Shown in pieces: positions 8,374 through 17,198 of a stretch of DNA of 64,000 nt. The notes beneath the pieces were generated by a model. That model had not been told where the DNA came from, searched no databases, and saw nothing but the letters and a program-made list of their open reading frames with translations. Source of the stretch: Akkermansia muciniphila (lineage in GTDB: Bacteria > Verrucomicrobiota > Verrucomicrobiia > Verrucomicrobiales > Akkermansiaceae); assembly GCA_945888515.1 (NCBI GenBank), contig CAMDAD010000007.1:88995-152994 (forward strand), in the 5' to 3' direction. Each line of letters starts with the position of its first letter. Within the stretch, counting starts at the first letter, position 1. The position numbers and the translations under genes were made by a program.

Positions 8374-10029
8374 TCAGTTTTGTGACCTCACCTCTCTGAT
8401 CAGATCCGCCGTCGCTTTGGCTGCCGCTTCGTCTTGGCTAGCGACTTGCAATGCAAGCAAAGCCTCCAATAGGCAAAGATCGCGCGGCCAATGTAGCAGA
8501 CCTTCTTGAAACATTTCCTGAGCGCGCACGACATTGCCCTTGCTCTCGTAGTATTTGCCCAGCGGCACACTCATCGGCATGAGCGAGCTGGGAGGCATGA
8601 GACGAGAGGCAAAAGCCTGCCGCTCACGCGCTCCGCTATACCAGTTGTAGGCGGAGGTTGATTTCGGATCCGCCTGAGACATGGCTAGGTCGCCTTTAAA
8701 GCTCATCGTCGCAATTTCAAGAAAAGAAAACGCACGAGCAAACACCGTCAACTCACCCAGTTTGATCGCATCACTGCGAGCCTGCTCCATCAGTGGCAAA
8801 TGCGCAGCGAGCGCTTGATGGATTTCTCCCGCTCGCGTGGCATTTTTTCCCTCCAGCGCGATTTGTCCATCCAATGCCATGCCGAGGCCTTGGTAGAAGA
8901 AAGCAACCCGAGAATGCTGTGACATTTTTTGCATCGATTCCCGTGACGGCACACTGGCTCTGGCGCGTACTAGGTCGCCTTTGCTCGATCGGCGCATCAG
9001 TAATCTCGCCTCCAACGTCTTCGCCTCCCACCACAGGATGCGTGCGCCGGGCGACTGCAATCGATCCTCGGGAACTGAAACTTTAGCCAGACCACTCGCG
9101 ACGGCCAAAGCAGAATCATAATCACCCGCTGACGCCAAGGCCACGGCGCGGTAGGATTCCGCCCGAATCCACTCTGGGCAGTCTGCGATGCCAAAACCGC
9201 ACTTTTTCATCCAATCCTGATACAAGTCTGCGCAGCGGGAAAAGGCGGTCGCTGCCTCGCGGTGATTTCCACAACGCCACTCATAATGCCCGAGCAAGTG
9301 AAAATACGGCGCGTAATCTGGAACCATCTGACAAAGCTTCCGCGCCATAGGCAGGTCCGGCTCCATGCGTAGATTTTCTGTGCGCATCATCAACCAGCCG
9401 TGCATCAGCAGTGGTGAATTGGGTTGGCTTTGCATCAGCGCCTGCACTTTCTTCTGTGCGAGTTCCTGTTCGGTTTTCGGCGTACCATATTCATCAAATC
9501 CGCTGCGACGGAAATACGACTCAAACAACTGCAACTGCATGTCCTGTGGGTATTTCTGTGACACTTGCGCAAAAGCATCAGCAGCGGCAGCGGGGCCGTC
9601 ATCGAGGAGGCGCATGGTAGCGAAAAGATAACCCCGCTCAATTTCCGTTCCTGCACCCGCCTGAATCAGCGCCAGCGCCCTCTCGGCGGCGGCGAGGCGC
9701 GCCTTGCGAAATTCACTTTCGTTTTCCAATAAACTAAAAATGACCCCAAAGTGTGCCATCAAACAATCCGGGTCGCATTGCAACGCGGCGACAAAATGTC
9801 GATACGCTTCAAAGTCCCATCCCCCGTGTATCAGGTTCAATCCTTGCAGCACATGTTTCTGAGCATTTTCCTCGCTCGCGCTGATCGCCATGTTGATTCC
9901 CGCCGGACCACCGCCGAGTTGAACCGGAAGAGCCTGAGCGACATGGGGCAATATCATCTCCTTAACGTCAGGAGGCTCCTCCGCAGCGAATGCCACGCTC
10001 ATAAGCCCTAACAATGACAAGATTCGCAT
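8374..10029 (-). CDS. Secreted TPR-repeat protein
   Basis: A 551-residue protein with a short signal peptide (MRILSLLGLMSVAFA, cleavage expected before AEEPP). The mature part is all-helical and TPR-like: HGGWDFEAYRHFVAALQCDPDCLMAHFG, further units around YFHLLGHYEWRCGNHREA, and a C-terminal KGNVVRAQEMFQEGLLHWP. The N-terminal segment resembles the protein at 29227 (both combine an AISA/AIAG segment with xFEAxRxFxxxxxLDPxCxMAxxG), so the two are probably paralogues, but this one lacks the C-terminal peroxiredoxin-like domain. No enzymatic motif is visible. A periplasmic or secreted protein-interaction role is inferred. Confidence 0.7.
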   Translation of the reverse strand: MRILSLLGLMSVAFAAEEPPDVKEMILPHVAQALPVQLGGGPAGINMAISASEENAQKHVLQGLNLIHGGWDFEAYRHFVAALQCDPDCLMAHFGVIFSLLENESEFRKARLAAAERALALIQAGAGTEIERGYLFATMRLLDDGPAAAADAFAQVSQKYPQDMQLQLFESYFRRSGFDEYGTPKTEQELAQKKVQALMQSQPNSPLLMHGWLMMRTENLRMEPDLPMARKLCQMVPDYAPYFHLLGHYEWRCGNHREAATAFSRCADLYQDWMKKCGFGIADCPEWIRAESYRAVALASAGDYDSALAVASGLAKVSVPEDRLQSPGARILWWEAKTLEARLLMRRSSKGDLVRARASVPSRESMQKMSQHSRVAFFYQGLGMALDGQIALEGKNATRAGEIHQALAAHLPLMEQARSDAIKLGELTVFARAFSFLEIATMSFKGDLAMSQADPKSTSAYNWYSGARERQAFASRLMPPSSLMPMSVPLGKYYESKGNVVRAQEMFQEGLLHWPRDLCLLEALLALQVASQDEAAAKATADLIREVRSQN

Positions 10030-10111
10030 GCCGCTACGTTGACTGAAATTTTTCCTGATCCAAGCAAAATTGATACTCGCCTGACAGGACTTTGCGGTTT
10101 ATGATCGGCGC

Positions 10112-10918
10112 ATGAACTTCGGAGTCATCGGTTGCGGGAAAATGGGTTCGGCTCTGGTCGGGGGGGCCATGCGCACCGGCGTGCTCACACCAGAAAGTGT
10201 ATGGGGCTATGATGCTGTTGCCGCCGCGACCACGGAATTCTGCCGCAGCACTCGCGCGCAATCAGCCACCAGCCTGCAAGAGCTGGCCGATCACTGCGAT
10301 ACCTTTCTCCTCGCCACCAAACCGCACCAGGTGCGCGATGTCCTCCAGCAATTGGGAAGCGCCCTCCAGAACAAGCCAGCATTGGTCATTTCCGTGGCTG
10401 CCGGAATTCCTCTGGCCGTCATGGAAGAATGCCTGCCCCCTTCGGTCAGAGTCATCCGCACCATGCCAAACACGCCAGCACTTGTCGGAAAGGGAGCCAC
10501 AGCCTATTCGCTAGGATCGCGCGCGCTGCCAGATGACGGCATCGCAGCTGCCACGCTTTTTTCGGCTGTCGGGCTCGCGATTTCTACGCCTGAGTCGCTC
10601 ATGGATGCCGTCACGGGACTCTCGGGATCAGGACCTGCTTATGTGTTTGTGATGATCGAGGCGCTGGCGGATGCCGGGGTCCGGCAGGGACTGGCACGCA
10701 CAGATGCCATCCAACTGGCGGCCCAAACTCTTCTCGGCGCTGCCACCATGGTGCTCGATACCGGCCTGCACCCCGCCGCACTCAAAGACATGGTCACCTC
10801 TCCCGGCGGCACTACCATCGCAGGCATCGCCGCACTGGAAAAGTGCGGCATTCGCCATGCACTCCACGAGGCTGTGGCCGCAGCTAGTCATCGATCCAAA
10901 GAACTCTCCTCGCTTTAA
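10112..10918 (+). CDS. proC: Pyrroline-5-carboxylate reductase
   Basis: Catalyses the NAD(P)H-dependent last step of proline synthesis in the cytoplasm. The N-terminus carries the Rossmann glycine motif GVIGCGKMGSALVGG; next come VIRTMPNTPALVGKGATA and the C-terminal dimerisation/active-site region LSGSGPAYVFVMIEALADAG and VTSPGGTTIAGI. The 268-residue length is normal. It is divergent from the TPR gene on its left and leads a run of five plus-strand genes with gaps of 11-20 bp, which suggests an operon. Confidence 0.95.
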   Translation: MNFGVIGCGKMGSALVGGAMRTGVLTPESVWGYDAVAAATTEFCRSTRAQSATSLQELADHCDTFLLATKPHQVRDVLQQLGSALQNKPALVISVAAGIPLAVMEECLPPSVRVIRTMPNTPALVGKGATAYSLGSRALPDDGIAAATLFSAVGLAISTPESLMDAVTGLSGSGPAYVFVMIEALADAGVRQGLARTDAIQLAAQTLLGAATMVLDTGLHPAALKDMVTSPGGTTIAGIAALEKCGIRHALHEAVAAASHRSKELSSL

Positions 10919-10929
10919 TTCCATCACTC

Positions 10930-11859
10930 ATGAAAGCCATTACCACGCTCACCCTGATTGGCGTTAGTTCGTTTCTTTTCTGCTCCTGCGGATCGGATAC
11001 CGATCTGCCGCCACCACTCATCGGCACAGTTCAGACATCCGCTGGCCCCGCCCATGCTGCCTACCAGAAAGCACTTGCCGCGGATCAATCTGGCAAAGCC
11101 AAAAAAGCCGTCAAACTGTATAAGGCCATGGCCGATCAATACCCCACCGCCCGCGATGTCGCACAGGCACGATTCCGCCAAGCGCAACTGCACGAGCAAA
11201 TGGGTGACATGGTCGAAGCCTTCGAGGCATACAACGATGTGACGAAACGCTACCAGGGCAGCAAGCTGTATTCTCAGGCGCTCGCGCGCGAATCCGCGAT
11301 CGCCCAACAAGCTCTGGATGGCAATATCAAATCTGGTTTCCTATTCGGAACCAAACTGGAAACCAAACAAATGGTCGAAATGCTCGAAAAATTGCGTGAT
11401 TCGGCACCACAAGCTACCTCCGCTCCCAAGGCGCAGTTCCAGATCGGCGAGGTCTATCAAAACAAAGGCAGAGCCACGGAGTCGATCCTCGCTTACCGCA
11501 AAGTGGTCGCAGATTGGCCCGATAGCACACAGGCACCCGAAGCCCAATACCGCATCGGCGTCATCCTGATCGAGGAGGCCAAACGCGGCAATCAAGACAT
11601 GGGAAATCTCGACCGCGCGCGCGAGGCATTTCAGGATTACCTGATGATCTACCCGAACGGCTCACGTGCCCCCGCCGCACGCAATCAGATTGCCTCACTC
11701 GCCAATCAGGATGTCCAGCGTTCACTAGACGTAGCCGATTTTTACAAACGCAAGGGCAACCATGAATCGGCACGATTTTACTATCGCGAAGTGCTGAAAA
11801 AACAAGGCTCTGGCCCATTGCACGACAAAGCGCAAGCTGGTTTGAAATCCCTCGAATAA
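10930..11859 (+). CDS. BamD-like TPR lipoprotein (outer-membrane assembly)
   Basis: Lipoprotein signal peptide with a lipobox ending FLFCSC, then TPR units: AAYQKALAADQSGKAKKAVKLYKA, FRQAQLHEQMGDMVEAFEAYND, FQIGEVYQNKGRATESILAYRK and YRIGVILIEEAKRGN. This matches the BamD/YfiO or YbgF-like outer-membrane lipoprotein layout (309 residues, slightly longer than BamD of E. coli). BamD is the essential lipoprotein partner of BamA in beta-barrel insertion. The next gene encodes an LptE-like lipoprotein, which supports an outer-membrane biogenesis setting. Exact orthology to BamD is inferred. Confidence 0.7.
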   Translation: MKAITTLTLIGVSSFLFCSCGSDTDLPPPLIGTVQTSAGPAHAAYQKALAADQSGKAKKAVKLYKAMADQYPTARDVAQARFRQAQLHEQMGDMVEAFEAYNDVTKRYQGSKLYSQALARESAIAQQALDGNIKSGFLFGTKLETKQMVEMLEKLRDSAPQATSAPKAQFQIGEVYQNKGRATESILAYRKVVADWPDSTQAPEAQYRIGVILIEEAKRGNQDMGNLDRAREAFQDYLMIYPNGSRAPAARNQIASLANQDVQRSLDVADFYKRKGNHESARFYYREVLKKQGSGPLHDKAQAGLKSLE

Positions 11860-11878
11860 CTCGAAATCACTCTCCACC

Positions 11879-12409
11879 ATGCGCGCTGTCACTTCTCCTG
11901 CTTTGTTGCGACTCTCTCTCACGCTCTGCCTTGCCACACTTAGTTCCTGCGGAGGCTACCGCATGGAGGGGCATCGTCCACAAGCGCTTACTCATGTTCA
12001 GAACATTCGCGTGGTGCTTTTTGAAAATAAAACACTGATCCCGCGCGGCGAAGTCATCGCCACCAATTCGATCATCGATGCCCTCGCTAGCGACGGCACC
12101 TATCGCCTCGCTAACGACTCGCATGCCGATGCTACACTGCAAGGCACTGTCGAAACCGTCACCTACAACCAGGTGCGCTCCACACGACTCGACACGCTGC
12201 GCTCAGAGGAACTGGAGAACAGAGTCAGCATCCGCTGGGAGCTTCGCGATGGGAAAAATCCCATGAAAGTGCTCGCCTCCGGTAGGGCATCAGGCACTTC
12301 GCGTTTTGCCATCGATTCCAACTTGCAAACGGCTCGCACCAATGCATTGCCCGATGCCATGCAGCGTGCCGCCACGCAAGTCGTGGGGCGGCTCACCGAT
12401 GACTTCTGA
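11879..12409 (+). CDS. lptE: LptE-like LPS-assembly lipoprotein
   Basis: A 176-residue lipoprotein with lipobox LATLSSC followed by GGYRMEG, the usual start of LptE/RlpB homologues. The body carries the family's pattern of early beta strands (IRVVLFENKTLIPRGE), a TATLQGTVETVTYN strand and the C-terminal helix ARTNALPDAMQRAATQVVGRL. LptE plugs the LptD barrel that delivers LPS to the outer surface. It is 19 bp downstream of the BamD-like gene and 11 bp upstream of rsmI. The assignment rests on architecture, length and context; sequence conservation in this family is low. Confidence 0.72.
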   Translation: MRAVTSPALLRLSLTLCLATLSSCGGYRMEGHRPQALTHVQNIRVVLFENKTLIPRGEVIATNSIIDALASDGTYRLANDSHADATLQGTVETVTYNQVRSTRLDTLRSEELENRVSIRWELRDGKNPMKVLASGRASGTSRFAIDSNLQTARTNALPDAMQRAATQVVGRLTDDF

Positions 12410-12420
12410 TCCGCACCATC

Positions 12421-13110
12421 ATGTCTAACGGAACCTTTTATCTGGTCCCGACTCCCATTGGGAATCGCGATGACATCACCTTGCGAGCGCTGGAAGTTCT
12501 GCGCCGTGTCGATGCGATTGCCTGTGAGGACACCCGTCACTCTTCTCCCCTGCTTCAACACCACGGGGTGCAAAAACCACTACTGTCACTGCACGAGCAC
12601 AATGAAATCCGCCGCATACCGGAATTGTTAGATCGAGTGCGCGCGGGAGAATCGATCGCGGTGATCACCGATGCCGGCATGCCAGGCATTTCTGATCCCG
12701 GTTACCGCCTCATGCAACGGTGCATCGAGGAATCCATCCCCTGCGAAGTACTGCCCGGCCCCTCCGCCATCCTCAATGCACTGATCGGTTCGGGATTTCC
12801 CTGCCATGCCTTTAGCTTCGGTGGATTTCTTTCGGTCAAAAAAGGCAAACGCGCCCAGACCCTCCGAGCCGCGCTCGATTCCCAGCAAACCGCGATCTTT
12901 TTTGAGTCCCCGCATCGATTGATCTCCACACTGGAAATCCTCGCATCCCTACAACCTGAGGCCCATGTCTGCGTAGCCCGCGAGTTGACAAAAAAATTCG
13001 AGACTTTTCACCGCGATACCGCAGCCGCTCTCTTCGCGTTTTTTCAGATCCATGCGCCTAAAGGAGAAATCGTGCTGCTGGTCCACAGCAATGCTACGGC
13101 AACGCCCTAA
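12421..13110 (+). CDS. rsmI: 16S rRNA (cytidine1402-2'-O)-methyltransferase
   Basis: SAM-dependent tetrapyrrole-methylase-fold enzyme that methylates C1402 in the ribosomal P site. Diagnostic motifs are LVPTPIGNRDDITLRAL at the N-terminus, CEDTRHSSPLL, VITDAGMPGISDPGY (the SAM-binding loop) and LPGPSAILNALIGSG, then FFESPHRL and VARELTKKFE. At 229 residues it is shorter than the usual 270-290 and ends right after the catalytic fold (KGEIVLLV), so the C-terminal helical extension seen in E. coli RsmI is missing. Confidence 0.9.
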   Translation: MSNGTFYLVPTPIGNRDDITLRALEVLRRVDAIACEDTRHSSPLLQHHGVQKPLLSLHEHNEIRRIPELLDRVRAGESIAVITDAGMPGISDPGYRLMQRCIEESIPCEVLPGPSAILNALIGSGFPCHAFSFGGFLSVKKGKRAQTLRAALDSQQTAIFFESPHRLISTLEILASLQPEAHVCVARELTKKFETFHRDTAAALFAFFQIHAPKGEIVLLVHSNATATP

Positions 13111-13125
13111 CACATTTTTTCGCCC

Positions 13126-14055
13126 ATGCTTTCTTTTTCCACCTGCTGGAACAACTCACGCCACACCGATGGTGAAGAGATGATTGATGAAATTCTCGCG
13201 CTGGGATTTCACCACATCGAGCTCTCCCACGGCATGACCATCACCAAGCTCCCCGGCATTCGCAAGGCATTCGCGGCAGGTCGATTCCGCTGCTCCGGCG
13301 TGCACAATTTTTTTCCTTCTCCCGTGGAAGTGATGATCGATGCACCCGATGCCTACGAATACACCTCACACCGCCCTTGGGACCGCAAACGAGCACTGGA
13401 AATGAGCTTGCAAACCCTGGAGCTAGCGGCGGAATTCCGAGCAAACTATCTCGTCCTGCACATGGGCTCCGTGCCGCTGAATCCCAAAAAATACACCAAG
13501 CGCCTCACCGCGATGGTGGCCGAGGGGAAACAACACGATCCCGAATTCACCAAGGCAAAAATCAAATTTGTCAAAAAACGCGAAAAAATCGCTCCACTCT
13601 ACTACAGCCGCGCCATTGATGCGTTAGAGCAACTCGTCACCAAGGCCGAGGAATATGGCGTCATTCTCGCCGTCGAGTCGCGCTCTCGCTTCGAAGACAT
13701 GCCGAACGAACGCGAGATGCTTCACCTGCAAAACCACTTCAAAGACAACCCCTGGATCGGGTATTGGCACGACTTCGGTCACGTCCAGCTCAAGCACAAC
13801 CTTGGGCTACTCGATCACCACGACTGGCTGCGCAGCATCCAGCCGCATATCATCGGCGCACACATTCACGATGTCGAGTGGCCAGCCCGCGATCACCGCA
13901 CCCCCTTCACCGGCACACTGGACTACAAAACGCTGATGCCCTTTTTCCCCGCCGGCTGTCCTATCATCTGGGAACTTTCTCCGACCCGCAAAACGGAAGA
14001 AATCCTCGCCGCGCTCGAGGTGTGGAAAAAAGTTTTTCCCGAGAGATTACCGTGA
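13126..14055 (+). CDS. Xylose isomerase-like TIM-barrel protein (sugar isomerase/epimerase family)
   Basis: AP-endonuclease-2/xylose-isomerase-like barrel. Candidate metal-site segments are EIL...HHIELSH at the N-terminus, LHMGS, VILAVESRSRFEDMP (glutamate), YWHDFGHVQ and IIGAHIHDVEW, the spacing expected for the metal-binding His/Glu/Asp set. The protein has 309 residues and no signal peptide. This family includes sugar epimerases, hydroxypyruvate isomerases and myo-inositol enzymes; the substrate cannot be told. It starts 15 bp after rsmI and closes the plus-strand run. Confidence 0.75.
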   Translation: MLSFSTCWNNSRHTDGEEMIDEILALGFHHIELSHGMTITKLPGIRKAFAAGRFRCSGVHNFFPSPVEVMIDAPDAYEYTSHRPWDRKRALEMSLQTLELAAEFRANYLVLHMGSVPLNPKKYTKRLTAMVAEGKQHDPEFTKAKIKFVKKREKIAPLYYSRAIDALEQLVTKAEEYGVILAVESRSRFEDMPNEREMLHLQNHFKDNPWIGYWHDFGHVQLKHNLGLLDHHDWLRSIQPHIIGAHIHDVEWPARDHRTPFTGTLDYKTLMPFFPAGCPIIWELSPTRKTEEILAALEVWKKVFPERLP

Positions 14056-14200
14056 TGATATTAAAATAAATACGTATTTTAACACGATACCATCGTAAAA
14101 GTGACGTATATAAGAATAGCCACCTCGGATCATCCGCAATCGATCGAATCGACTATAGTAAACTAGTTCAAAAAGGAAAACTGACGATTGTTTCCTCTCC
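14056..14200. other. AT-rich intergenic spacer with two palindromes between convergent genes
   Basis: This spacer separates two converging genes. It holds the perfect 12-bp palindrome AAATACGTATTT (within 14068-14081) and an inverted repeat ACGAT-ACC-ATCGT at 14084-14096. Either could act as a bidirectional transcription barrier, but there is no GC-rich stem plus T-run typical of an intrinsic terminator. No reading frame is credible here. Confidence 0.4.
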
Positions 14201-16249
14201 TTATCTGGGTGGCATCAGATGACGACGAAAAAAATCCACTCGCTTGCGTTGCATGTGTCGGGACTCGCCCACTCCGTGTTTGCCATTGGGCACTACGATT
14301 AATTCAAAGTCCTTGTCCGCTTTGATGAGGGCATTGACGACCTGCATGGTCGAGGAGGGATCCACATTGGTGTCCACTTCACCCACTGTCAGCAGAAGCG
14401 CGCCACGAAGATTCTTAGCGTGGGTCACATTTGAGTTATCAGCGTAGTGCGGTCCGATCGGCCAGTCCATCCATTGCTCGTTCCACCAGATTTTGTCCAT
14501 GCGGTTGTCGTGGCATCCACAGTCAGCGACAGCTGCCTGATAAAAATCGCTATGGAATAAGACCGCGCCTAACGCATTTTGCCCACCTGCCGAGCCACCA
14601 AAAATGCCGACGCGCGTGAGGTCCATTTGCGGGAATGTTTGGGCCGCCGCTTTCATCCAGGCGATGCGATCGGGAAAGCCTGCGTCCTTGAGATTCTTGT
14701 AGCAGAAATGATGAAATTTCTTGCCCCGGTGCGCCGTGCCACGCCCGTCCATTTGCACCACGATGAAACCATGAACAGCCATTTCGTGCATCGGCACGAT
14801 CCATGGTGCCCAAGATTTTTTGGTGAAGGCATCCTGCGGACCCGCGTAGATGTATTCTACAACTGGATACTTACGACTCGGGTCAAAATCCGGAGGAAAA
14901 ACAATCGTGCCATAGATATCAAAGGTCCCATCTCTATCCTTCGCCACAAAAGCCTGCGGCAGTTTCCACTTCTCGCGCAACGCGGTGTCGTCGGCCTCGC
15001 TGAGAGTCTTGAGCAATGCACCATCATCCGTTCGCCGCAGCTCATAGACCGGAGCTTTGTCGATCCGCGACCATCGGCACACATACGTCGCCCCACTCGG
15101 AGAAAACACTGGTTCCTCATGATCTCCGGGCGATGTCGTCAAGGGCCATGCTTTACCACTATCGACATGCACCATGACATAGTGATCGAAATACGGATCT
15201 TGCCCAGGATGATAACCGCAGACTTGCAACATCGCTGTGCGTTTTTCTTCCGAGACATTGATTACTTTTTTCACGACCCATTCGCCCTTCGTTAGCTGTT
15301 TTTTGACCGCGCCAGTTTTTCCATCGAACAAATACAAGTGATTCCAACCATCGCGCTCGGAGTTCCACAAGATTTCATCACCATCACGCCAATCGCGACG
15401 AAAGCCGTAGCCGTAGGCATACACAAACGTGTCGCTCTCCTCCTTGATGAGAGTTCGTTGGATCCGCGTCACGATGTTCATTTCGATCACGTTCATTTTG
15501 CCGAAACCGCGCTCGATGTATTCGTAGGTCAATCGTTCGGAATCGCTGCGCCACGCCACATGTTTGATTTCAAAGGGATTGGCAATGAGGCTTTGATCCG
15601 GGATAAGCGGACCACTATCATCTGTCGTAAAAATCCATGGTATCGAAATACTAAGATCATCTCCCGGTTTAGGGTAATCAATCGAAAAATGCTCAGGCTG
15701 CAATTTTTTTTCAGGAGAAGAGCGGGTGTATTGCACTTTTCTCATGGGAGCTTCCTTGCGTTTCCACAGCATGAATTTTTTCGAGTCAGGCGACCAATAA
15801 GGATTTCCCACAAATGTCCCTTGCTCATCTGCTTTCGCAAGTGTCCGCTCGGCATCTGTTTTTCGATCCTTGAGGATGACAGTTCCGTCGCGCAACAACA
15901 CCTCCCATTTGCCGTCAGTGGATCTAGGATTTTCATAACCGGGTCTGCGTGAGCGTCGTTCCTCGTTAGACTTTGGTAAGGGGGGAACCGGCGCAGTGGT
16001 CATTGTTTCGGTATCTTTTTTGATGTCGTATGATTTGACCACCGTCCTGCCATCAGCCTCTGTCAAACGATACAGCAACTGCGTTTCATCGGATGACCAA
16101 CCGAAGGTAATCTTTTGATTGCGGACGGGCGTCTGAGAAATTCCGAAAAATTTTCCCGTAATTTGTTCAAATTCGGCCGTTCCTCCGTGTTCAGCATGTA
16201 GCGGAATCACGAGCATCATGGCTAGCGTCGCATAGTGGGCGTAAGACAT
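14201..16249 (-). CDS. S9 family prolyl oligopeptidase / DPP-IV-like peptidase
   Basis: A secreted serine peptidase: N-terminal signal sequence (MSYAHYATLAMMLVIPLHA), a beta-propeller region with repeated WSPDSKK, WRSDSERLTY and FSPSGATYVC blades, then an alpha/beta-hydrolase domain. The nucleophile is in GIFGGSAGGQNALG, the acid in GEVDTNVDP and the histidine in PNGKHGVGES, a complete triad. It would cleave short peptides, typically after proline, in the periplasm or outside. The track start at 16348 would overlap the divergent gene; ATG 16249 gives a proper signal peptide and is preferred (682 residues). Confidence 0.9.
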   Translation of the reverse strand: MSYAHYATLAMMLVIPLHAEHGGTAEFEQITGKFFGISQTPVRNQKITFGWSSDETQLLYRLTEADGRTVVKSYDIKKDTETMTTAPVPPLPKSNEERRSRRPGYENPRSTDGKWEVLLRDGTVILKDRKTDAERTLAKADEQGTFVGNPYWSPDSKKFMLWKRKEAPMRKVQYTRSSPEKKLQPEHFSIDYPKPGDDLSISIPWIFTTDDSGPLIPDQSLIANPFEIKHVAWRSDSERLTYEYIERGFGKMNVIEMNIVTRIQRTLIKEESDTFVYAYGYGFRRDWRDGDEILWNSERDGWNHLYLFDGKTGAVKKQLTKGEWVVKKVINVSEEKRTAMLQVCGYHPGQDPYFDHYVMVHVDSGKAWPLTTSPGDHEEPVFSPSGATYVCRWSRIDKAPVYELRRTDDGALLKTLSEADDTALREKWKLPQAFVAKDRDGTFDIYGTIVFPPDFDPSRKYPVVEYIYAGPQDAFTKKSWAPWIVPMHEMAVHGFIVVQMDGRGTAHRGKKFHHFCYKNLKDAGFPDRIAWMKAAAQTFPQMDLTRVGIFGGSAGGQNALGAVLFHSDFYQAAVADCGCHDNRMDKIWWNEQWMDWPIGPHYADNSNVTHAKNLRGALLLTVGEVDTNVDPSSTMQVVNALIKADKDFELIVVPNGKHGVGESRHMQRKRVDFFRRHLMPPR

Positions 16250-16374
16250 GCCGCCAATACCGTCCCAGCGCGCCAGATATTGCAAGCAAAGTTCGCCAAA
16301 TACCAGATCACATCTCTGCCATCGCCGCTTGAATTGACTTGCGGCCAAGCATCGAACCGCTCATGTTGTGCGGC

Positions 16375-17091
16375 ATGCCACATTTACGTCTGCCCGCTTT
16401 TCTGATTGCATGCTTCATCTTGATTCATGCGCCTACTGCATCTGCTCAAGCAGCTCGGTTGATCGACGATACCGCGCCCGGTTTCCGCGATCTCACCGCG
16501 GCCGACTTCACCAAAGTGAACAGTGCCGATGACACTTGGACGTGGAAAAATGGCGTGCTCTTTTGCAGCGGCATGCCCGTCAGTGTCATGCGCACGACGA
16601 AGGAATACAAAAATTTCGAAATGGTAGTCGAGTGGATGCATGAAAAACCGGCGGGCAATTCTGGAGTTTTCGTCTGGACCACTCCGTCATCGATAGAACA
16701 ACTCACCGCCGCAGGAAAGCCTGGTCTACCGCAGGGAATCGAAGTGCAGGTCCTCGACCTCGCCTATGAGACACAGGTGAAATCCGCAGGCAAAGCCACC
16801 GATTGGTTCACCTGCCATGGCGATGTCTTCGCGGTGGGAGTGAAAATGAAGCCGTTTTCCCCACTATCGCCGAATGGCAGTCGCAGCTTTCCTCGCAAAA
16901 ACGTATGCAATGGTCATGGCAAATGGAATCACTACTACATCCGTGCCATCAACGGCGAAGTGCGCTTGTGGGTCAATGGAGAGGAAGTTTCCGGCGGAAA
17001 TGGCTGCGATCCTTCGAGCGGATTTCTGTGTCTCGAGAGCGAGGGATCACCCATCCAGTTTCGAAAACTCCGCATCCGTGAAGTACCGTGA
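16375..17091 (+). CDS. Secreted DUF1080 (3-keto-disaccharide hydrolase-like) protein
   Basis: The start MPHLRLPAFLIACFILIHAPTASA is a clear signal peptide; the track start 36 bp earlier adds only MRPSIEPLMLCG. The mature protein has the DUF1080 beta-sandwich signature: FRDLTAADFTKVN, TWKNGVLFCSGMP, YKNFEMVVEWMHEKPAGNSGVF, GIEVQVLD, and the C-terminal NHYYIRAINGEVRLWVNGEEV...GFLCLESEGSPIQFRKLRI. DUF1080 proteins are abundant in Planctomycetes and Verrucomicrobia, and some are 3-keto-glycoside hydrolases. It is divergent from the S9 peptidase with about 125 bp between the starts. Confidence 0.85.
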   Translation: MPHLRLPAFLIACFILIHAPTASAQAARLIDDTAPGFRDLTAADFTKVNSADDTWTWKNGVLFCSGMPVSVMRTTKEYKNFEMVVEWMHEKPAGNSGVFVWTTPSSIEQLTAAGKPGLPQGIEVQVLDLAYETQVKSAGKATDWFTCHGDVFAVGVKMKPFSPLSPNGSRSFPRKNVCNGHGKWNHYYIRAINGEVRLWVNGEEVSGGNGCDPSSGFLCLESEGSPIQFRKLRIREVP

Positions 17092-17198
17092 GATCGGCGA
17101 AAACCTGATTCACATCAAAACGGACTTCACAGTGTATCGCCAATCATGCCGCATTCTGGCATTGCATACGACAGATGAATCTCTATAACGCGGGTCTG

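Noticed and set aside
10036-10111. TTGACT-like -35 box upstream of proC
   Set aside because: No -10 element at an acceptable distance (nearest candidates are more than 20 bp away), so no promoter is called.
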